DNA of 64,000 nt from Crataegus laevigata (lineage: Eukaryota; Streptophyta; Magnoliopsida; Rosales; Rosaceae), in assembly GCA_963580275.1 (NCBI GenBank), contig OY756947.1, positions 1,676,501 through 1,740,500 on the forward strand, read 5' to 3'. Positions 44,902 to 58,100 of this stretch are shown one piece after another; within the stretch, counting starts at the first letter, position 1; the number at the start of each line of letters is the position of its first letter. The position numbers and the translations under genes were made by a program. The notes under the pieces were generated by a model. That model saw nothing but the letters and a program-made list of their open reading frames with translations, was not told the DNA's origin and searched no databases.

Positions 44902-47900
44902 CTAAGCATATTGTAGTTCTAGTTCCCTTGATTCGTATGCCGGAGGCAGCAAACTGTGTATGTTCGCAAAAGGATCTTCACTGCCTGATGGTGGCTCCCC
45001 AATAGGTTTATCCAGAACATAGTCAGGAATTGCCACAAGCGTTTCATCAAAAAACTCTTTCATGGTCTGCAAGGTTCAAGAGCCATATCAGAAACTTAAG
45101 CAACTCAGAAATAACATAATTCCCTGGATCAGAGTAAACAACCATCGGAAAATAATGAATGAATATTGGGCATTGATTGGGGATGGATTATAACTTTCAA
45201 GTCCTAAAAGTGGAACTTGAAAAGTATACAAGGATAATAAGAGCAGCAGCAGGAGCAATAATACTACCGTGCAATGCAGGAAAGCAGCATCAGCTTTGCG
45301 TTTCCATTGACTGTTCCCAGGTTCTGAATGGAAAAGACCAATCAAAGGCTGCAGCAGAACAAAAAGAGGGTGATGCAATTGCACCAAATTATTATGGTCG
45401 GAGAAAACTTCACTCAACGAGAGACTAGCTTAAGATATTGTAACCCACTCAACAACAAAAAGCAGTGAAAGAGGGGAGAATAGAGACACCAGGATAGTAC
45501 GGTATTTCACAAATTGATGATACTGCAAAAGCATTTAGGTCTCAATAATTCCTTTGCATCGTTAAACAAACCCAAAATGTTATCCCAGTGTCTTCGACCT
45601 AAAAGAAATGATAGCCCAGAGTAAGACCCACCCATAAGGTAACAACTACTAGAATTTAACAAGGCAGATTGAGCCAGATAAGCAACTCATGAAACTGAAT
45701 GCTACATTGACATCAAGAGAATCAGTTGAAAGCTTCCCAATTTTTTTATCCTGACAGTTTTTTTTAAAGAAAATCATCTCGGAGTCTGGAAAATATGGAA
45801 AATAATAATATAATGTTGTCAGTTTGACATTTTCATGTGTGCAAGAAGAGGTTGGCGGCATATTCTATTTGTTCTGGTATGACTTGTACAACGGTATGTG
45901 TAAAACTTTCCAGATAGGAACATAATATTATGAGGATGATGGTAGCACTAACCCTTGCTACATCTCGCACAGTTGGTTTGCGTCCATATTTTCCCACAGC
46001 AGTGTCTCCATACACTTGAAACTTCTCCAGTATCTAAAGGTGGCGGAAAAGATAGTTATAAGCTGTAAAAGTTCAATGGAAACTGAGTAGATGCACCTAT
46101 TTACAGCCAAGTTTACAGACCTGACGCCGTGTTACACCACTGCTTGGTGCTCCATAAACTACAGTATCAACATGTCCCAAAGTATGCCATGGTCTATTAA
46201 AAAATGTACAATGGTTGTAAGTCAACTTTGGAGTCACATATTAACATTGCAGTAGAGAGGACTATCAGAATTTTAAATCACAATTCTAAATCTAAATAAA
46301 ATAAAAATCTAACCTAAAGTTAACACAAATCTTAACCCAAGATGTTGGGGATGTTTTAATATGGTGGAATCATTAAAACTAGTAGTTAGTCTTCATTCAA
46401 GTCTTGATCTTTCACTTTCCAGTAAATTTCTTACTTGGCACATGCAAGATGCACATTTGGTTCGAGGGTAGTGGACAAACTTGCATATGATGCAATATGT
46501 TATGGGCTAAATAATATAGTGGAGGGAAAATGCTTCCTTTTCTTGGACAAGACTAGTACACCAGAAAAGATCAACATAAGAGTTCTCATAATCAGCTACC
46601 CTAATTTCAATCTTTCAAGTCTTGTGTCTTCTACTTAAGCCCTTGTTTTCAGGCAAGAATTTCATTTGGTCCTTTGATAGGAAACAAAAACTCCACTGAA
46701 AGAATTCTAGTTTCACTCGAAGGGCTAGAGTTACATGTGCACTCAGACACAAAAATGAAACAGAAGTATATACAGTATAATCATCACAGAGGATAAGAGT
46801 CATAAAATAGACTGATAGAGACCTGAACTACGTATACCAAATTTGAAAGTTCTTGGCAATTTACCATAAGGAAAAAGAAAATCCAAATTATGATATTACA
46901 TACTTATTAAATGCAGCGCGTCCAACCATTACACCATGAGCTCCTGCCCTTCTTGCTGCATTGACCTATAATTAGTGGTGGGAAAACAACATGAGATAAA
47001 GGTTGTCAACACAGAGTTTCTGCATCAACTAAGAGGCAGCAAAAAAAATGTCGACAGCTTTGTTGTATCACTATCACCATGTATTCCCAAATCATGTTAG
47101 AAACCAGGAATTCCAATTCATATACATGCATAAAGTTGGAACATCAAGAAAATAACAGTTAAATTTAGTAAATATGCTGTATTGACTAATTACAATGAAG
47201 AAAGTTTCAAAAAATACAATCTTCTCAACAGTAAGGAAATGACAGCAGGGACAAAATACCCCAAGTTACAACTAATGTCTCAATTGAAGATGCAAAATTT
47301 TATTGAAAATAATGATACAGTTGAACAAAAAAGTAACTGGAAACATGATATCCCCTGAAGACAATACAATTGTTCAAAGGTTCACCTCCTCAACGGTGTT
47401 TATGCCCCCATTTATTGTAAATCTCAAGTCTGGAAAGTCACGCAAGAGGCCATAAAAGTACTCATATCTGCAATAAAGTAATATACGAACAATAATAAGA
47501 AGCAGTATGTTACTTCTGAATGTGATATACAAATGTTTACAAATATAATCCAAGCATTTTTTGAATAGCAATTATGAGATAAGCATATCAGTAAAGTGAT
47601 TAAGAAAATAGAAGTTCATAAAACACGAAATAACAGAATACAAACTTAAGAGGCGGAATACTTCGATTTTCAGCTGGGCTAATTCCATTAAGTAGTGCCT
47701 TCCGTGAATGTATTATGAAATGCCTAGTTGGTGATTGAGAAGAAACCTTGTAAATAAAATCACCTAAAAAAGAGAGGTGGTGACAAAATTAAGTGAGGAT
47801 GCAACTCAAGAAACTAACATAAGCATAGCTATATTCCTTTCATATTCAGACAGACAATGATATGGAATTAGATAAACTCAGTTATAAGCATTAGATGAAT

Positions 47901-50537
47901 CAATAATGCTCTATGTTTATCACTCAACAAGCATATAAAACATAAATGTGGAAAGAGTGTACGTAACAAACAAAAGGTGGTTCCTGTTAACTTTCCAAAA
48001 AGCTGCACTTCTTTCCAGCTGCTGTTGTAGGATAATTTAGAAAGCTCTTGCATTTACCCCATTGCTTCTATATCGGTACTACATTTCACTGCTAAATTTG
48101 TATTTAATATTCTTCCATCTGACGGGTGAAACTTTGTAATATAAATTATGTACTCTTTTTCTTATTTGGCATACTGTAAATCATGTCTAAACCTATTGTT
48201 TTAATTTCCTTTTCCTTTAACTCAGAGATCATTTCGAACTTATGGTAAGAAAAATCTGCAAAATCACCAAACTGATCCAAATTTAGGCTTCCAACGATGT
48301 ACAGATTTTGACTTTTTGTAGCACTGAATGTCATTGTGTTTTCATGGTATAAATATAATGACACAATCATAAAGCAATAAACAAGGGCTATGAAAGATAT
48401 AGCCAAACACAGAAGGAAAAATTCAAGCATAACTATTTATATTAAGCAAGAAACTATGTGTCCTCAGTTCATCATTTGCTGGTCCAATGTCTTTCTTTTT
48501 TCTATATTGATATTGACTAGTTTGCTGACTATATAAGCAGAAGAATCAGGAAAAGGAAACTTACAGAGCTCGTTATATGAATCATGATTATCAATACCAA
48601 TTCGACATTTCACGCTAACAGGTGCATCTGTGTGCGCAGCAATCACTGACATAGCCTCAGCAACAAACTTTCCTTGTAAAGACCAAATGTCTTTATCAGA
48701 GAACAGTGTAAAGAAAAAAAAAACTATATATATGTGTGTGTGTGTGTGTGGAAAAGTTGCAAATAACAATATAAAGAGAAAGGTATCAAACCTTTGGATC
48801 AAGCATAAGACTAGCACCAAAGCACCCATGCCCAGCTACTCTTGGACTCGGACATCCACAACTGGTAAACGGTAGAGGGTCAGGTTAGGGGTTGGGGAGA
48901 ATGTGAAAGATAAATTCTAATGGACAAAAGCTTAATAAAGAGTACAAACTTAAAATTGATCTCATCATATTTGTAAGGGTTAGCAAGCTCAGTCGCTTTG
49001 GCGAGGTTTTCCAAATTATTCCCGCCAATTTGAAGAACAATAGGATGTTGTTCCGGGGAATATTCCAAGAATCTATCCTGATAAAAAGTCCCACTATCAG
49101 TTTTCTTAATCCAAACATATCAAATGTACAAGAAAAATCCAAAAATAAATGAAACTGTGAATGCCAGTTCAAAATTTAATCTGGGGGTTGGCCTAGAACC
49201 CATGGGTCGGGGCGGGTCTAAGGTGGAGAAATTGACTGGGCAGGTCCAAAAATCCGAACAAACAGGGTTCTGGCCTGAACTGTTCTACCGTTGGACAATT
49301 GGATTTAATCACACCTCCACTGTTGGATCTTTTCTCATTCATTCTCAAACTCACTCTTCTCCCAAGTGTCTTGACAGCCATCACCAATTCACCATCCCTT
49401 GATTCCATCTCCCTCTCTCTGGCGACTTGAAACCACCATCACTGTCGTCTCCTCCCATATCTTCCAATCGCAACCACCCCCGTCACCACCATCGAAATTG
49501 TCAAACACCACGGCCAGTGCCTGTGAATCGAAATCGACCACCAACCATCACCAAAAAACATGGAGCCAATGATTCCAGTGAAATCTCAGAGATGGCGTCG
49601 TACACCAAATTAACTTCACAAATTACACCAAATTACTTTTTGGTTGAGACTATTTCAAAGCTTTAGGATTCTGACGTGACACTGAACAATTCTTTCTAAT
49701 CTTATACAAAATGAAGTCCAATGGGGTTCTTATGAGCTCATGGTGTGGTAGAGTTAATAAGTATATGGTGAGAAAAAGCATTAAGTGTTCTGGGAACACA
49801 GATATCTCAATTAGAGGTACTAATGCATTCTAAACACAGAAGCAAGATCCTGTGTCTTTTATAAAGTCCATGAACTGATTGAACCCGATAATCATTCAAA
49901 ATATTCAACTGATTGAAACCGATAATCAGAAATCCCCACGGTATAAAGTTATCTACTTCAACTAAACGCTTTATTTAAAGAGAAATGTCAAGTAAAAACA
50001 TGGAAGATGTTTGTCAAGCTATCCCTTCTATTGGATGCCTACATCAATTCAAAAGAACCCTAATGGTATCTTGAGAAAACCAACTTCCACCAACTTATAT
50101 TCTTCGTTGCCAGTATTTCAAAGCTTTCGGATTCGGAAGTGAAACACAACAAATCTTTCTAATGTTGGACAAAACGAAGTCCAATTTGAGGCTACAAAAT
50201 TGCAGTACTTGCAGAAAGAATATATATAAATATGGTTTACCAGATTATCCTTCTGGTAAACAATGGTCTCAGCAGCAAGCATCTCGGTGTAGAGCCACGC
50301 ATTCTTCGAAATGAGCCTGGCCAGCGTCCTGTAGTGATTGTCAGTCCACTCCATCATGGGAGCAATACTGTTTGCAACAAAACCCAATTCCACAAAAAAC
50401 TATAAAAAAATCATGGGCAGCAATGCAATGTGCAAATCAGTTAAAAAGTAGCGCGATTAGGGGGAAGAAGATGAGAACCTAAACCAAGGAGGAGGGTAAT
50501 GGGCGTGGCGAGGGTGGGTGGCGAGAGAAGAAACCAT
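44902..50537 (-). CDS. tRNA-dihydrouridine synthase (DusA-like, FMN-dependent)
   Basis: Twelve exons: 50479-50537, 50241-50367, 48950-49077, 48792-48861, 48565-48667, 47646-47763, 47386-47467, 46904-46965, 46121-46193, 45953-46033, 45268-45348 and 44902-45066. They total 1149 bp and encode 382 residues, all in phase. Features in order are SIAPMMEWTDNHYRTLARLI (FMN site), EMLAAETIVYQ, IVLQIGGNN, NCGCPSPRVAGHG (catalytic Cys in the GCP motif, residue 108), VSVKCRIGID, FIIHSRKALL, FTINGGI and GVMVGRAAF. The enzyme reduces uridine in the tRNA D-loop using NADPH and FMN. The start at 50537 sits in GCCGCCGCCATGG and gives MVSSLATHPRHAHYPPPWF, matching the family start. The alternative frame from 50740 does not join exon 2 in phase. 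The stop lies 0.2 kb from the U5 duplication. Confidence 0.93.
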
Positions 50538-51563
50538 GGCGGCGGCGGGTGTGCTACTGCTGAGCAGTTGATGGGTTTGAGAGGAGAAGTAAAAGTGGTG
50601 GTGGTGGTGGATGCGGTGGCTGTTGAAGAAGTGCCCTGAAATAGATTAAACGACAATTTGCCACGGTTTTTTGTGCGAAGAAAAACAGAAAGAATACAAG
50701 TAACAGAGGAATACGAAGAAGAAGAAGTTGGAAACTTCATTTTTTTTCTTCTTATGGGTCTGAATTTAAACTCACGGTTCAGAGAATCTCAGAGGCTCCT
50801 GCTGGTTGTGTTTGTTGGCTCCATGGACTCTCGGGAGGGAGGCTGATAGCTTGATAGGGCAATACGGAGGGAGAAGACAAAGAGCCACTGGAAAACGAAA
50901 GGTTGCTATCTATTGCCTATTGGTCTTGGCGTGAAGAATATTTAAGGACATGGTAAAGGTAGCCCGGTTTAACACTAGGCCCAATGAAAAAGCATTTAGC
51001 TCATTTTTGCATAAATACTGTTTGAATTTTTACATATAAAAAATCGTTCGTTGTTAATGAAAAATTAAAAATAAAAAGTTTATGAATACAATTTAAAATG
51101 TGATTTCTTCAAGAATGGATGATTTATTTCACATGTAAGGAGCCAAGTATTTTTCGTTATGAAATTTGATCTTTAACACCCAATTCCTTGGTTTGATAAG
51201 AAAATAAACAAAAACCCAATTCCTTGGTTCGGCTGACAATCATTGTCACTCGATGATTATCAAACTAACTGTAATTGGTCCAGTGGTAAGGGCGGGGACT
51301 GTAGTTTCCTAATAAACAAAAAATATGGGAGGTACTGGATTTGATCTTCAGAGTTGATGAGTTTACTTAGCTGTGACCGCAAGTAGGGTAAAATTCTCTA
51401 TAACCTCTTCAGGCCCGAAAGAGGTGAATAACATTAGCTTGACGCCAATTGTACCGCCAAAAATTAAAAAACAAAAAACAGAAAAGTAAGAAACTTAGGT
51501 GTCCAAAAGCCCAAAGCCTGGGGTGTCCGGTGTCCCATAATTTGTGGGCCATCCAACTCCCTA
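50538..51563. promoter_or_regulatory. Divergent intergenic region between Dus and ATAB2 genes
   Basis: The two genes are head-to-head, with start codons 1.37 kb apart. The proximal 300 bp has CAC/GTG-rich codon-like repeats that give chance open frames. A possible SINE remnant (51271-51455) and a MITE (51573-51795) fill the distal part, so the ATAB2 promoter is strongly occupied by repeats. Confidence 0.45.
51271..51455 (+). mobile_element. Possible degenerate tRNA-derived SINE
   Basis: TGGTCCAGTGG matches a polymerase III A box. GATTTGATCTT about 70 bp later is a poor B box. The 3' half (GGCCCGAAAGAGGTGAATAA) has SINE-like character, but no TSD was found. Confidence 0.35.
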
Positions 51564-51804
51564 CCCGGGGGCGGAAAAGGATCCTCGCCGGATCCCTTTC
51601 CTAGGGATCTTAGGGATCCCGTGATCTCAACCGTTCATCGTATATCGTGCGGTCAGAAATCATTAAATACTATTCATATTTAAATTTAAATTTTAAATTT
51701 TAAAATGATTTCAGACCGTACGATATACGATAAACGGGTGAGATCACGGGATCCCTAGGATCCTTAGGAAAGGGATCCGGCGAGGATCCTTTCCCCCCGG
51801 GGGC
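51564..51804. mobile_element. Palindromic Mutator-type MITE with perfect 9-bp TSD
   Basis: The element is 51573-51795 (223 bp). Its arms start GGAAAAGGATCCTCGCCGGA and, read from the other end, GGGAAAGGATCCTCGCCGGA, and pair for about 95 bp around an AT-rich loop. It is flanked by CCCGGGGGC at 51564-51572 and 51796-51804. The 9-bp duplication points to Mutator. It ends 100 bp before the ATAB2 start codon, so it probably lies in the promoter or 5' UTR. Confidence 0.85.
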
Positions 51805-51904
51805 AACAATCATCTTAAAATATATGTGGCGGAGAAACAACCGCTATAACTGTCTTTCTTCTTCCTGCAAACTATCTGTTCAGTTCCTTACCCTCACTAC
51901 TTCC

Positions 51905-54254
51905 ATGGCGAGCTTCAGCTTCAACACCACCAGAATCAGAACCCCCGCCCTTCACTCTCACAAACCCATCTCCAAATTCATCTCCCGCGCAAAACCCATC
52001 AAAATCCCATCTCCTCTCTCCACCAATCTCTCAAAACCCGGGCCAAAACTCCGCTGTTTCCGACCAAATTCCGTCTCGGAAAGCTCTGTTTCCACGACGC
52101 AAGAAGCAGAGGAGGAGGAACTCGATGAATTGGACGATGACCCGACGGCGGAGCTGAGCTACCTCGACCCAGAAACCGATCCGGAAAGCATTTCGGAGTG
52201 GGAGCTGGATTTCTGCTCCAGGCCGATTTTGGATATCAGGGGGAAGAAGGTGTGGGAGCTGGTAGTGTGTGACGAATCGCTGTCTCTGCAGTTTACAAAG
52301 TATTTTCCGAACAATGTTATCAACAGCATTACTTTGAAGGATGCTATTGTGTCCATTAGTGACGAATTAGGCGTCCCTCTACCGGATAAAATCCGCTACT
52401 TCAGGTAATCATAACGGTCCATTTTCTTAATCTTCATTTAAAGGTCATCTTTACAATTAAATCGAGACAGCTTAGTCATTTATATGTATCGAACAAATTA
52501 ATACCACGTGGGGTTGTCAGTTGTTACGACTCAGTAACAATGGCATAAATTTTACCCAATTTTCATCGAAAATAGCACGTTTGGCGCACGTGTGAGGTGC
52601 TTTACACTTGTAAAACTCCAATTTACCCTCACTTTGGTCACTCGTGCGCGAAATATTTCGAAAGAAGTTGATGAAGTAAAGTCAGTGTCCTCAAATTGTA
52701 ACAGTTAGTAAACTAGACGGTTAAAATCGCAGAAGTTAGCCGTTTATGATTTGTTCAATTGGACTGTGTAGGTCACAGATGCAGACAATTATCACAAAAG
52801 CATGTAACGAGCTCGGAATAAAACCTATTCCTAGTAAGCGGGTAAGCATTGTTTTTCTTATTAATTCTCTAATTTTCCGAACATATACAGATTGAGGAAG
52901 CAGGTCTAGGATTCATATAGCCGACCCCATTTAATGGGAAAAGGCTTTGTTGTTGTTGTTGTATACAGATTGAGGAAGCAGTTTTTCAACCACGCCAACT
53001 GACAAGTAACTTAGGAAAGTTCAGCTAATAGCCTAGAGAATTTAGAGGGCCACTGCAGAGTTAAAGATTTCTGTTTTGGAAAATTGTGATTAGTTGTTTT
53101 CTGTTACGTAAACTGTCACCGGAAATAAACACCCGTTGTACTGTACAGAAGTATGTAACATTGAACTATCGCGATGCTACCGCAGAGACGCAGAAGTTGC
53201 ATGACTTTGAAACACTGTCATCAGTTAGCAATGAAGCTTTTCTTTGAGTTTCTGGTACAACTGCTTCTCTCTGTCTTCTCATTGTCTTAAAACATTGCTT
53301 TTTGCAGTGCCTATCGCTGCTTTTGTGGTTGGAAGAACGCTACGAGACTGTATACACACGCCATCCTGGTTTCCAGAAAGGATCTAAGCCACTCCTCGCA
53401 TTGGATAACCCTTTCCCGATGGAACTTCCGGAAAATCTTGTTGGCGAGAAATGGGCCTTTGTTCAGTTGCCCTTCTCAGGTAAAGGACTTGCTAATGGCA
53501 GACATTTCGACAGATATAACAAGTCACATTCCCTGACCTGCCTTATTCATCCAGTAACATTTCATGTGCCCTTGCTAATTCTACTTCCTGTTTCAGCTGT
53601 TCAAGAGGAAATCTCATCCTTAGACACGAACCTCGTGTTTGGCGCAAGTCTAGATTTGGATTTGTTGGGGATTGAAATCGACGAGAAGACATTGATTCCA
53701 GGATTGGCTGTTGCATCTTCGCGTGCAAAACCGCTCGCAGGTGTTTATTCTCTCGGACTGTCATCTTCTTTCTTCTTATGCATATTTACTTGCACATATC
53801 CATACACGGATAGCGTTTTGTGTCATTGGATTGCTAATACGAACTGTTGGGCGATTGGATCGACAAGATAACAGTATCTTCTTGTGATACATTTTCCATA
53901 AGTCTGCTCTCAGTCCTATTGCGTCTTGTACAATTTTGTGTTGTTCCAGTAACAATCAAGGATACTGATCACATCTTGCTATATGGTGCTGCAGCTTGGA
54001 TGAATGGGTTGGAAGTTTGCTCGATTGAAGTCGATCTGTCGCGGGCTCGCTTGCTTCTTTCTGTCGGGATCTCTGGCCGATATATTTACGCCACCTACAA
54101 CAAAACTCCTGAAACAACAAGTGAAGCTGAAGCATGGGAAGCAGCAAAGAAGGATTGCGGAGGCTTGCACTTCCTTGCAATCCAGGGGGACTTGGACGGG
54201 GATGATTGTGTCGGATTTTGGCTTCTGCTAGACTTGCCACCTCCACCTGTATAG
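51905..54254 (+). CDS. ATAB2: ATAB2/TAB2 homologue, chloroplast psaB-type translation factor
   Basis: Five exons: 51905-52404, 52772-52841, 53308-53479, 53597-53740 and 53995-54254. They total 1146 bp and encode 381 residues, against about 374 in Arabidopsis ATAB2 (At3g08010). The N terminus (MASFSFNTTRIRTP...) is Ser/Thr/Pro/Lys-rich, as in a chloroplast transit peptide. The mature part has SEWELDFCSRPILDIRGKKV, KYFPNNVINSITLKDAI, RHPGFQKGS, GASLDLDLLGIE and the family C terminus VGFWLLLDLPPPPV. TAB2-family proteins bind chloroplast mRNA leaders and promote translation of photosystem subunits in response to light signals. An in-frame upstream ATG at 51824 would add 27 residues. I prefer 51905 because it matches the family start. 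Intron 2 contains a SINE remnant. Confidence 0.93.
52884..52981 (+). mobile_element. 5'-truncated AU-type SINE in ATAB2 intron 2, with 20-bp TSD
   Basis: The 58-bp insert (52904-52961) contains TAGCCGACCCCATTTAATGG and AAAGGCTTTG followed by (TTG)n, the conserved 3' end of AU SINEs. It is flanked by a perfect 20-bp repeat, TATACAGATTGAGGAAGCAG (52884-52903 and 52962-52981). Both tRNA-like promoter boxes are missing. Confidence 0.9.
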
Positions 54255-55185
54255 TTTAATCTGTCGAATTTTCGAAAGAAATAACTCTCACATTAGTTTC
54301 TCAGTTACATTACTTCATCTTCATACTTCATACATAGTTGAGAAATGATTGCGAATACTGTGATCCTGAGTTAAGTGTCGGGTCTGTGATCCTGTTCGGG
54401 ATCACAGACCCAAAGTTATCCACTTAACATTTTTCCCTCCTCCTAAGGAACTTTAGGATGTGAAATATTCCACAGAAAAGCAAGCACAACCCTCCTTCAT
54501 TTATCTTCTTTATTTTAACCTCGTTTGAAGCAGTCTCGATTTCGCAGTTCACACCTGCAGGTTTCCAGAACTTATCAAGTGCGTCAGGCGTGGGATTTAC
54601 AGTTTCACAACTAATTGATGGTGCCACCAAAATCGACTCCCGCTCGGGCGTAGTCAGTTACAAGGCACCACGATCCGCACGAACAATGACTTGAGGATGG
54701 GATGCTTTCTAATTGCTGAACAAATTTCAGTCATCAAAGTAATGCCGGAAGCGTTCATACTTTCAAAGATGGTAAAACACATCTGCACCGATACAAAAAC
54801 AACTTTTCATTCCTATCTTCTCTGTTACCGAGAGTTCTAAAATATCATAGTTCGAGGCTGAGTATTCGAATACATTTCAAGAAGATAGCTTAGCTGTCTA
54901 TACAACGAAAGAAATAAAAAAAATTAAAAAACCTGCCTACCTCAGAATTTACACCCCGGTTCACCAGAACTAATTCTTCACAACCGATGAAACTGAACAG
55001 CCCCGCACATACAATCCTCTCTCAAGTCTGAAAGAATGTGGGCACAGGTAAAAGCCAATGGATATGCTACAACATGTTATCTCTTCCGCCTTTTCGGAGG
55101 CAGACAACTTCCTTTCCATCTTAATCTGGAAGAAAGCCTCCAGATGAGATCAACACAAACATCAAGTTGTGTGTACGTACAGCCC
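54255..55185. other. Convergent 3' flanks of ATAB2 and the PHD gene
   Basis: The stretch holds a 13-bp perfect hairpin (54380-54411). A minus-strand open frame at 54424-54630 (VAPSISCETVNPTPDALDKF...) looks protein-like but has no start or splice context that I trust. The rest should be 3' UTRs of the two genes. Confidence 0.4.
54380..54411. repeat. Perfect 13-bp hairpin 3' of ATAB2
   Basis: GGGTCTGTGATCC (54380-54392), loop TGTTCG, then GGATCACAGACCC (54399-54411). TTAAGTG and CACTTAA continue the symmetry outside. It lies 126 bp after the ATAB2 stop codon. Confidence 0.85.
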
Positions 55186-58100
55186 TCATGTTCTTGGCCT
55201 CTTATGCTTTTGGGATACAAATCGAACCCCTTGCTTCCCCAGTTCCAGAGATTTGACTTTGCCATCATCTAAAGTAACAGATAACGTTGACATGCCTTCG
55301 ATAACATCGCTAACCACTCCCTTATGCCTGTACGAAACAAGGGAAAAAGGAAAGAAATCAGCTCAAATGATAACACCAAAAGTCTCCCTTTAAAGTAACA
55401 CTTGATACTGACAACCTCATCTTCATGGGTAACAGAAACCATGAACGACAATCGTTTTAATGACTAAATTGCTGGCATTAAATTGTTTACAACTCTAGGA
55501 GTCCTTTTATATGTTAGTATGAACTGTAATATTTTGTTTTATCATATTTAGGGTTCTATGAGACTGAGTAATGCAGTATACAGAAACAACAAACTCACCA
55601 TGAATTGTCAGATAGCTGCTGAACTTCAACTCGCTTTCCGATTGCATCTCTGCCCAATTTTTTCAATATCCAGTTAACATCCATCTCATCCATTACGTTA
55701 TCCTGAACTGATTGTGCCTTGTCATCATTCTCGCCAAATGATGTCTTCTCCATAAACGGTGATGGTCTCTTTCTTTTTGACCGCTGGCCCTTGACGTAAC
55801 TTTTTTCTTCCTCATGATGAGAAGAATTCTGATTTTCAATATTAGGCTTCCTGAGCTTAAACTTCAATGACGGAGGTTTGGCATCTTTTGACGAAGAATG
55901 TGACACTGGTGTCTGAGCATAAGAATCATTGGTTTCAGTACGTATATTAGACCTGCTATGTGAATGCTTCCGGGAATATACCCTGTCATTTCTTAAAGTC
56001 GGGACTTCACCTACAGGCACAGCTGCAGTCCTGCCTCCTTCAATGCCTTTTCCAAACGAAACAGGTGTCTGCTCAGGTTGAACGGCTTCATATTCATCAG
56101 CCTTATCCCCTCTTGCAAATTTGGGGTTATGATCAGAAGCTCCAGACCTAACTTTTCCCAACTTTATAAAGTTTCCTTCTCTCGCAGACCTTGGAACTTT
56201 CAAAGGGCTAGAATAATCACTTCTATCTGCACAATGTCATCACAAAGGTTTCAACTTTCAATTACACAACATAAGAAAACATCAAATTTTGACTGAAATA
56301 CTAATCATTTGAAAAGAGATCGAACTTTTCCACCATACTAATGGGTTGCAACTTGCAATCCTTATACCTTTAGCATTAACCGAACCATCATGTCTATCCA
56401 CCATAACAGGTGCTCTCTGCTGGCTGGCATCTTCACCCGCTGCCCATCAAGAGGAACACAAGTCATATATCTACATAATACATATACATACAATACACAC
56501 ATAAAATATATTGGTTTCCTTCAAGAATTTTCTACTAGCCTATTTCTTTTTATTAATTAAAGTAACCTGGCTACATCCACCATAAGCAGCTACTTCTCTT
56601 ATTGGTTTTCGGCCCTCAAAATATATATTTTTTTTTATATAAAAACGATGGTTTTTGGCCCTCAAAATTGAAGTGATAATCTAAATAATATTGCAAGTGG
56701 GGAGAGAACAAGAAAGAAAAAAATCTGTATGTCTGACATACATTTTTGTCAATGTCAACCTAAATGTCTCTGGGTTTTCAGTTGTATATGTAGGAAACCA
56801 AGGTTTATGCCCCAAATTTCCACCATCTCAGCAACACATTGCCAAGACATTAACAAGGCAGACGGATCTACCTTCAACCCCTATATCACAATTAGTGGGT
56901 TTAAAAACCCAAATTGACAACCGACACGACGATTCTGAACACTGAATGAGAGATTGTTGAGGGGGCAGCAATGGGGCGATTTGATGAATGCTGGTTATAG
57001 GTGGCTGTAAGAACATTCATTGGTATTCCTCTCAAACTCAAGCCAGAGTTGGGCTAAAAGCAGTAATCTATTATTGCCTAATGTTCAATGATGGTACCAT
57101 ATGTAAGCCTAGAATCACACATCCCATTATGGTATATCCAATAGTTATACGTAAACATAAGGGAGATACTTACTCTGCTACTCATCCTCTTCAATAAACT
57201 AAACCGCCTTTAACTCTTTTTCTAATGGCAACGCTAAAAGTAAGAATAGAATAAGACAAGTAACAGGTCATATAGAAGGCATACCACTGGAGGTCAACAA
57301 ATCTTGCTCTCTTTGACAGGTTGAAGCATCAGATGTTGGAGACTTGGGCAAATTTATCTTCTGTGCACCAAAATTTATCACTAACTTCTTCCCTTTAACA
57401 GGCTTTGATTTGCCAGCATGCTTTCCAGTATCCTCTCCACTATCCAGACCATGAGGCTTACCCTTGATACGAACAACTTTGGAAGCCCTATCTTCATCAC
57501 TTGCCATCACCTCATCGACAAACTTGTGCTTCAAAATACCTGGCTCATTGACGGAGTAAATCTCTTCGGTGTGGCTAATACTTCCAGCTATAGGCGAAGA
57601 ATATAAGTCTAATTCTGCATTTTTGTAGGGCAGCATCTCATCATTCTTGTCATAGCCCAAGCTAGATCCGAAAGACTGAGCATCATCATGTCCTCCAGAC
57701 CTCTGAATCACTTCAGTTTTACCAACAAAGAACTCCTGGTATTCCTTTTTCTTAGCAGACACTTTAGTTGAAGATTTTTTCCCACTGTCCGTCTTTTTTT
57801 GTGACTTATCAACTAACCCTTTGAGAGATAATTTCAACGGACGCCCATACTCATTCTTTAATAATTGAGGGCCATTTTCTTCATCATCGGAATAGGGTGA
57901 AATAGAAAATATTTCTTCTTGAGTTGGCAACCCTGCAGCAACCCTCAAGCTAAAAATTAAATCTTGCTCCGCTTCGTCTTTTCTCCTCCAAAGCTCTACC
58001 ACAGCATCCTCATTATTCTTGACCTGTATAAGAAATCCACAGTAAGAAGTAATCAAGTTGAAAATTAAGAAAAACAAAAATTAAACCAAAAAGGAGGGGA

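Noticed and set aside
50441..50740. 99-codon frame as the Dus N terminus
   Set aside because: It does not join exon 2 in phase. The ATG at 50537 in a strong context gives the family start and the right phase.
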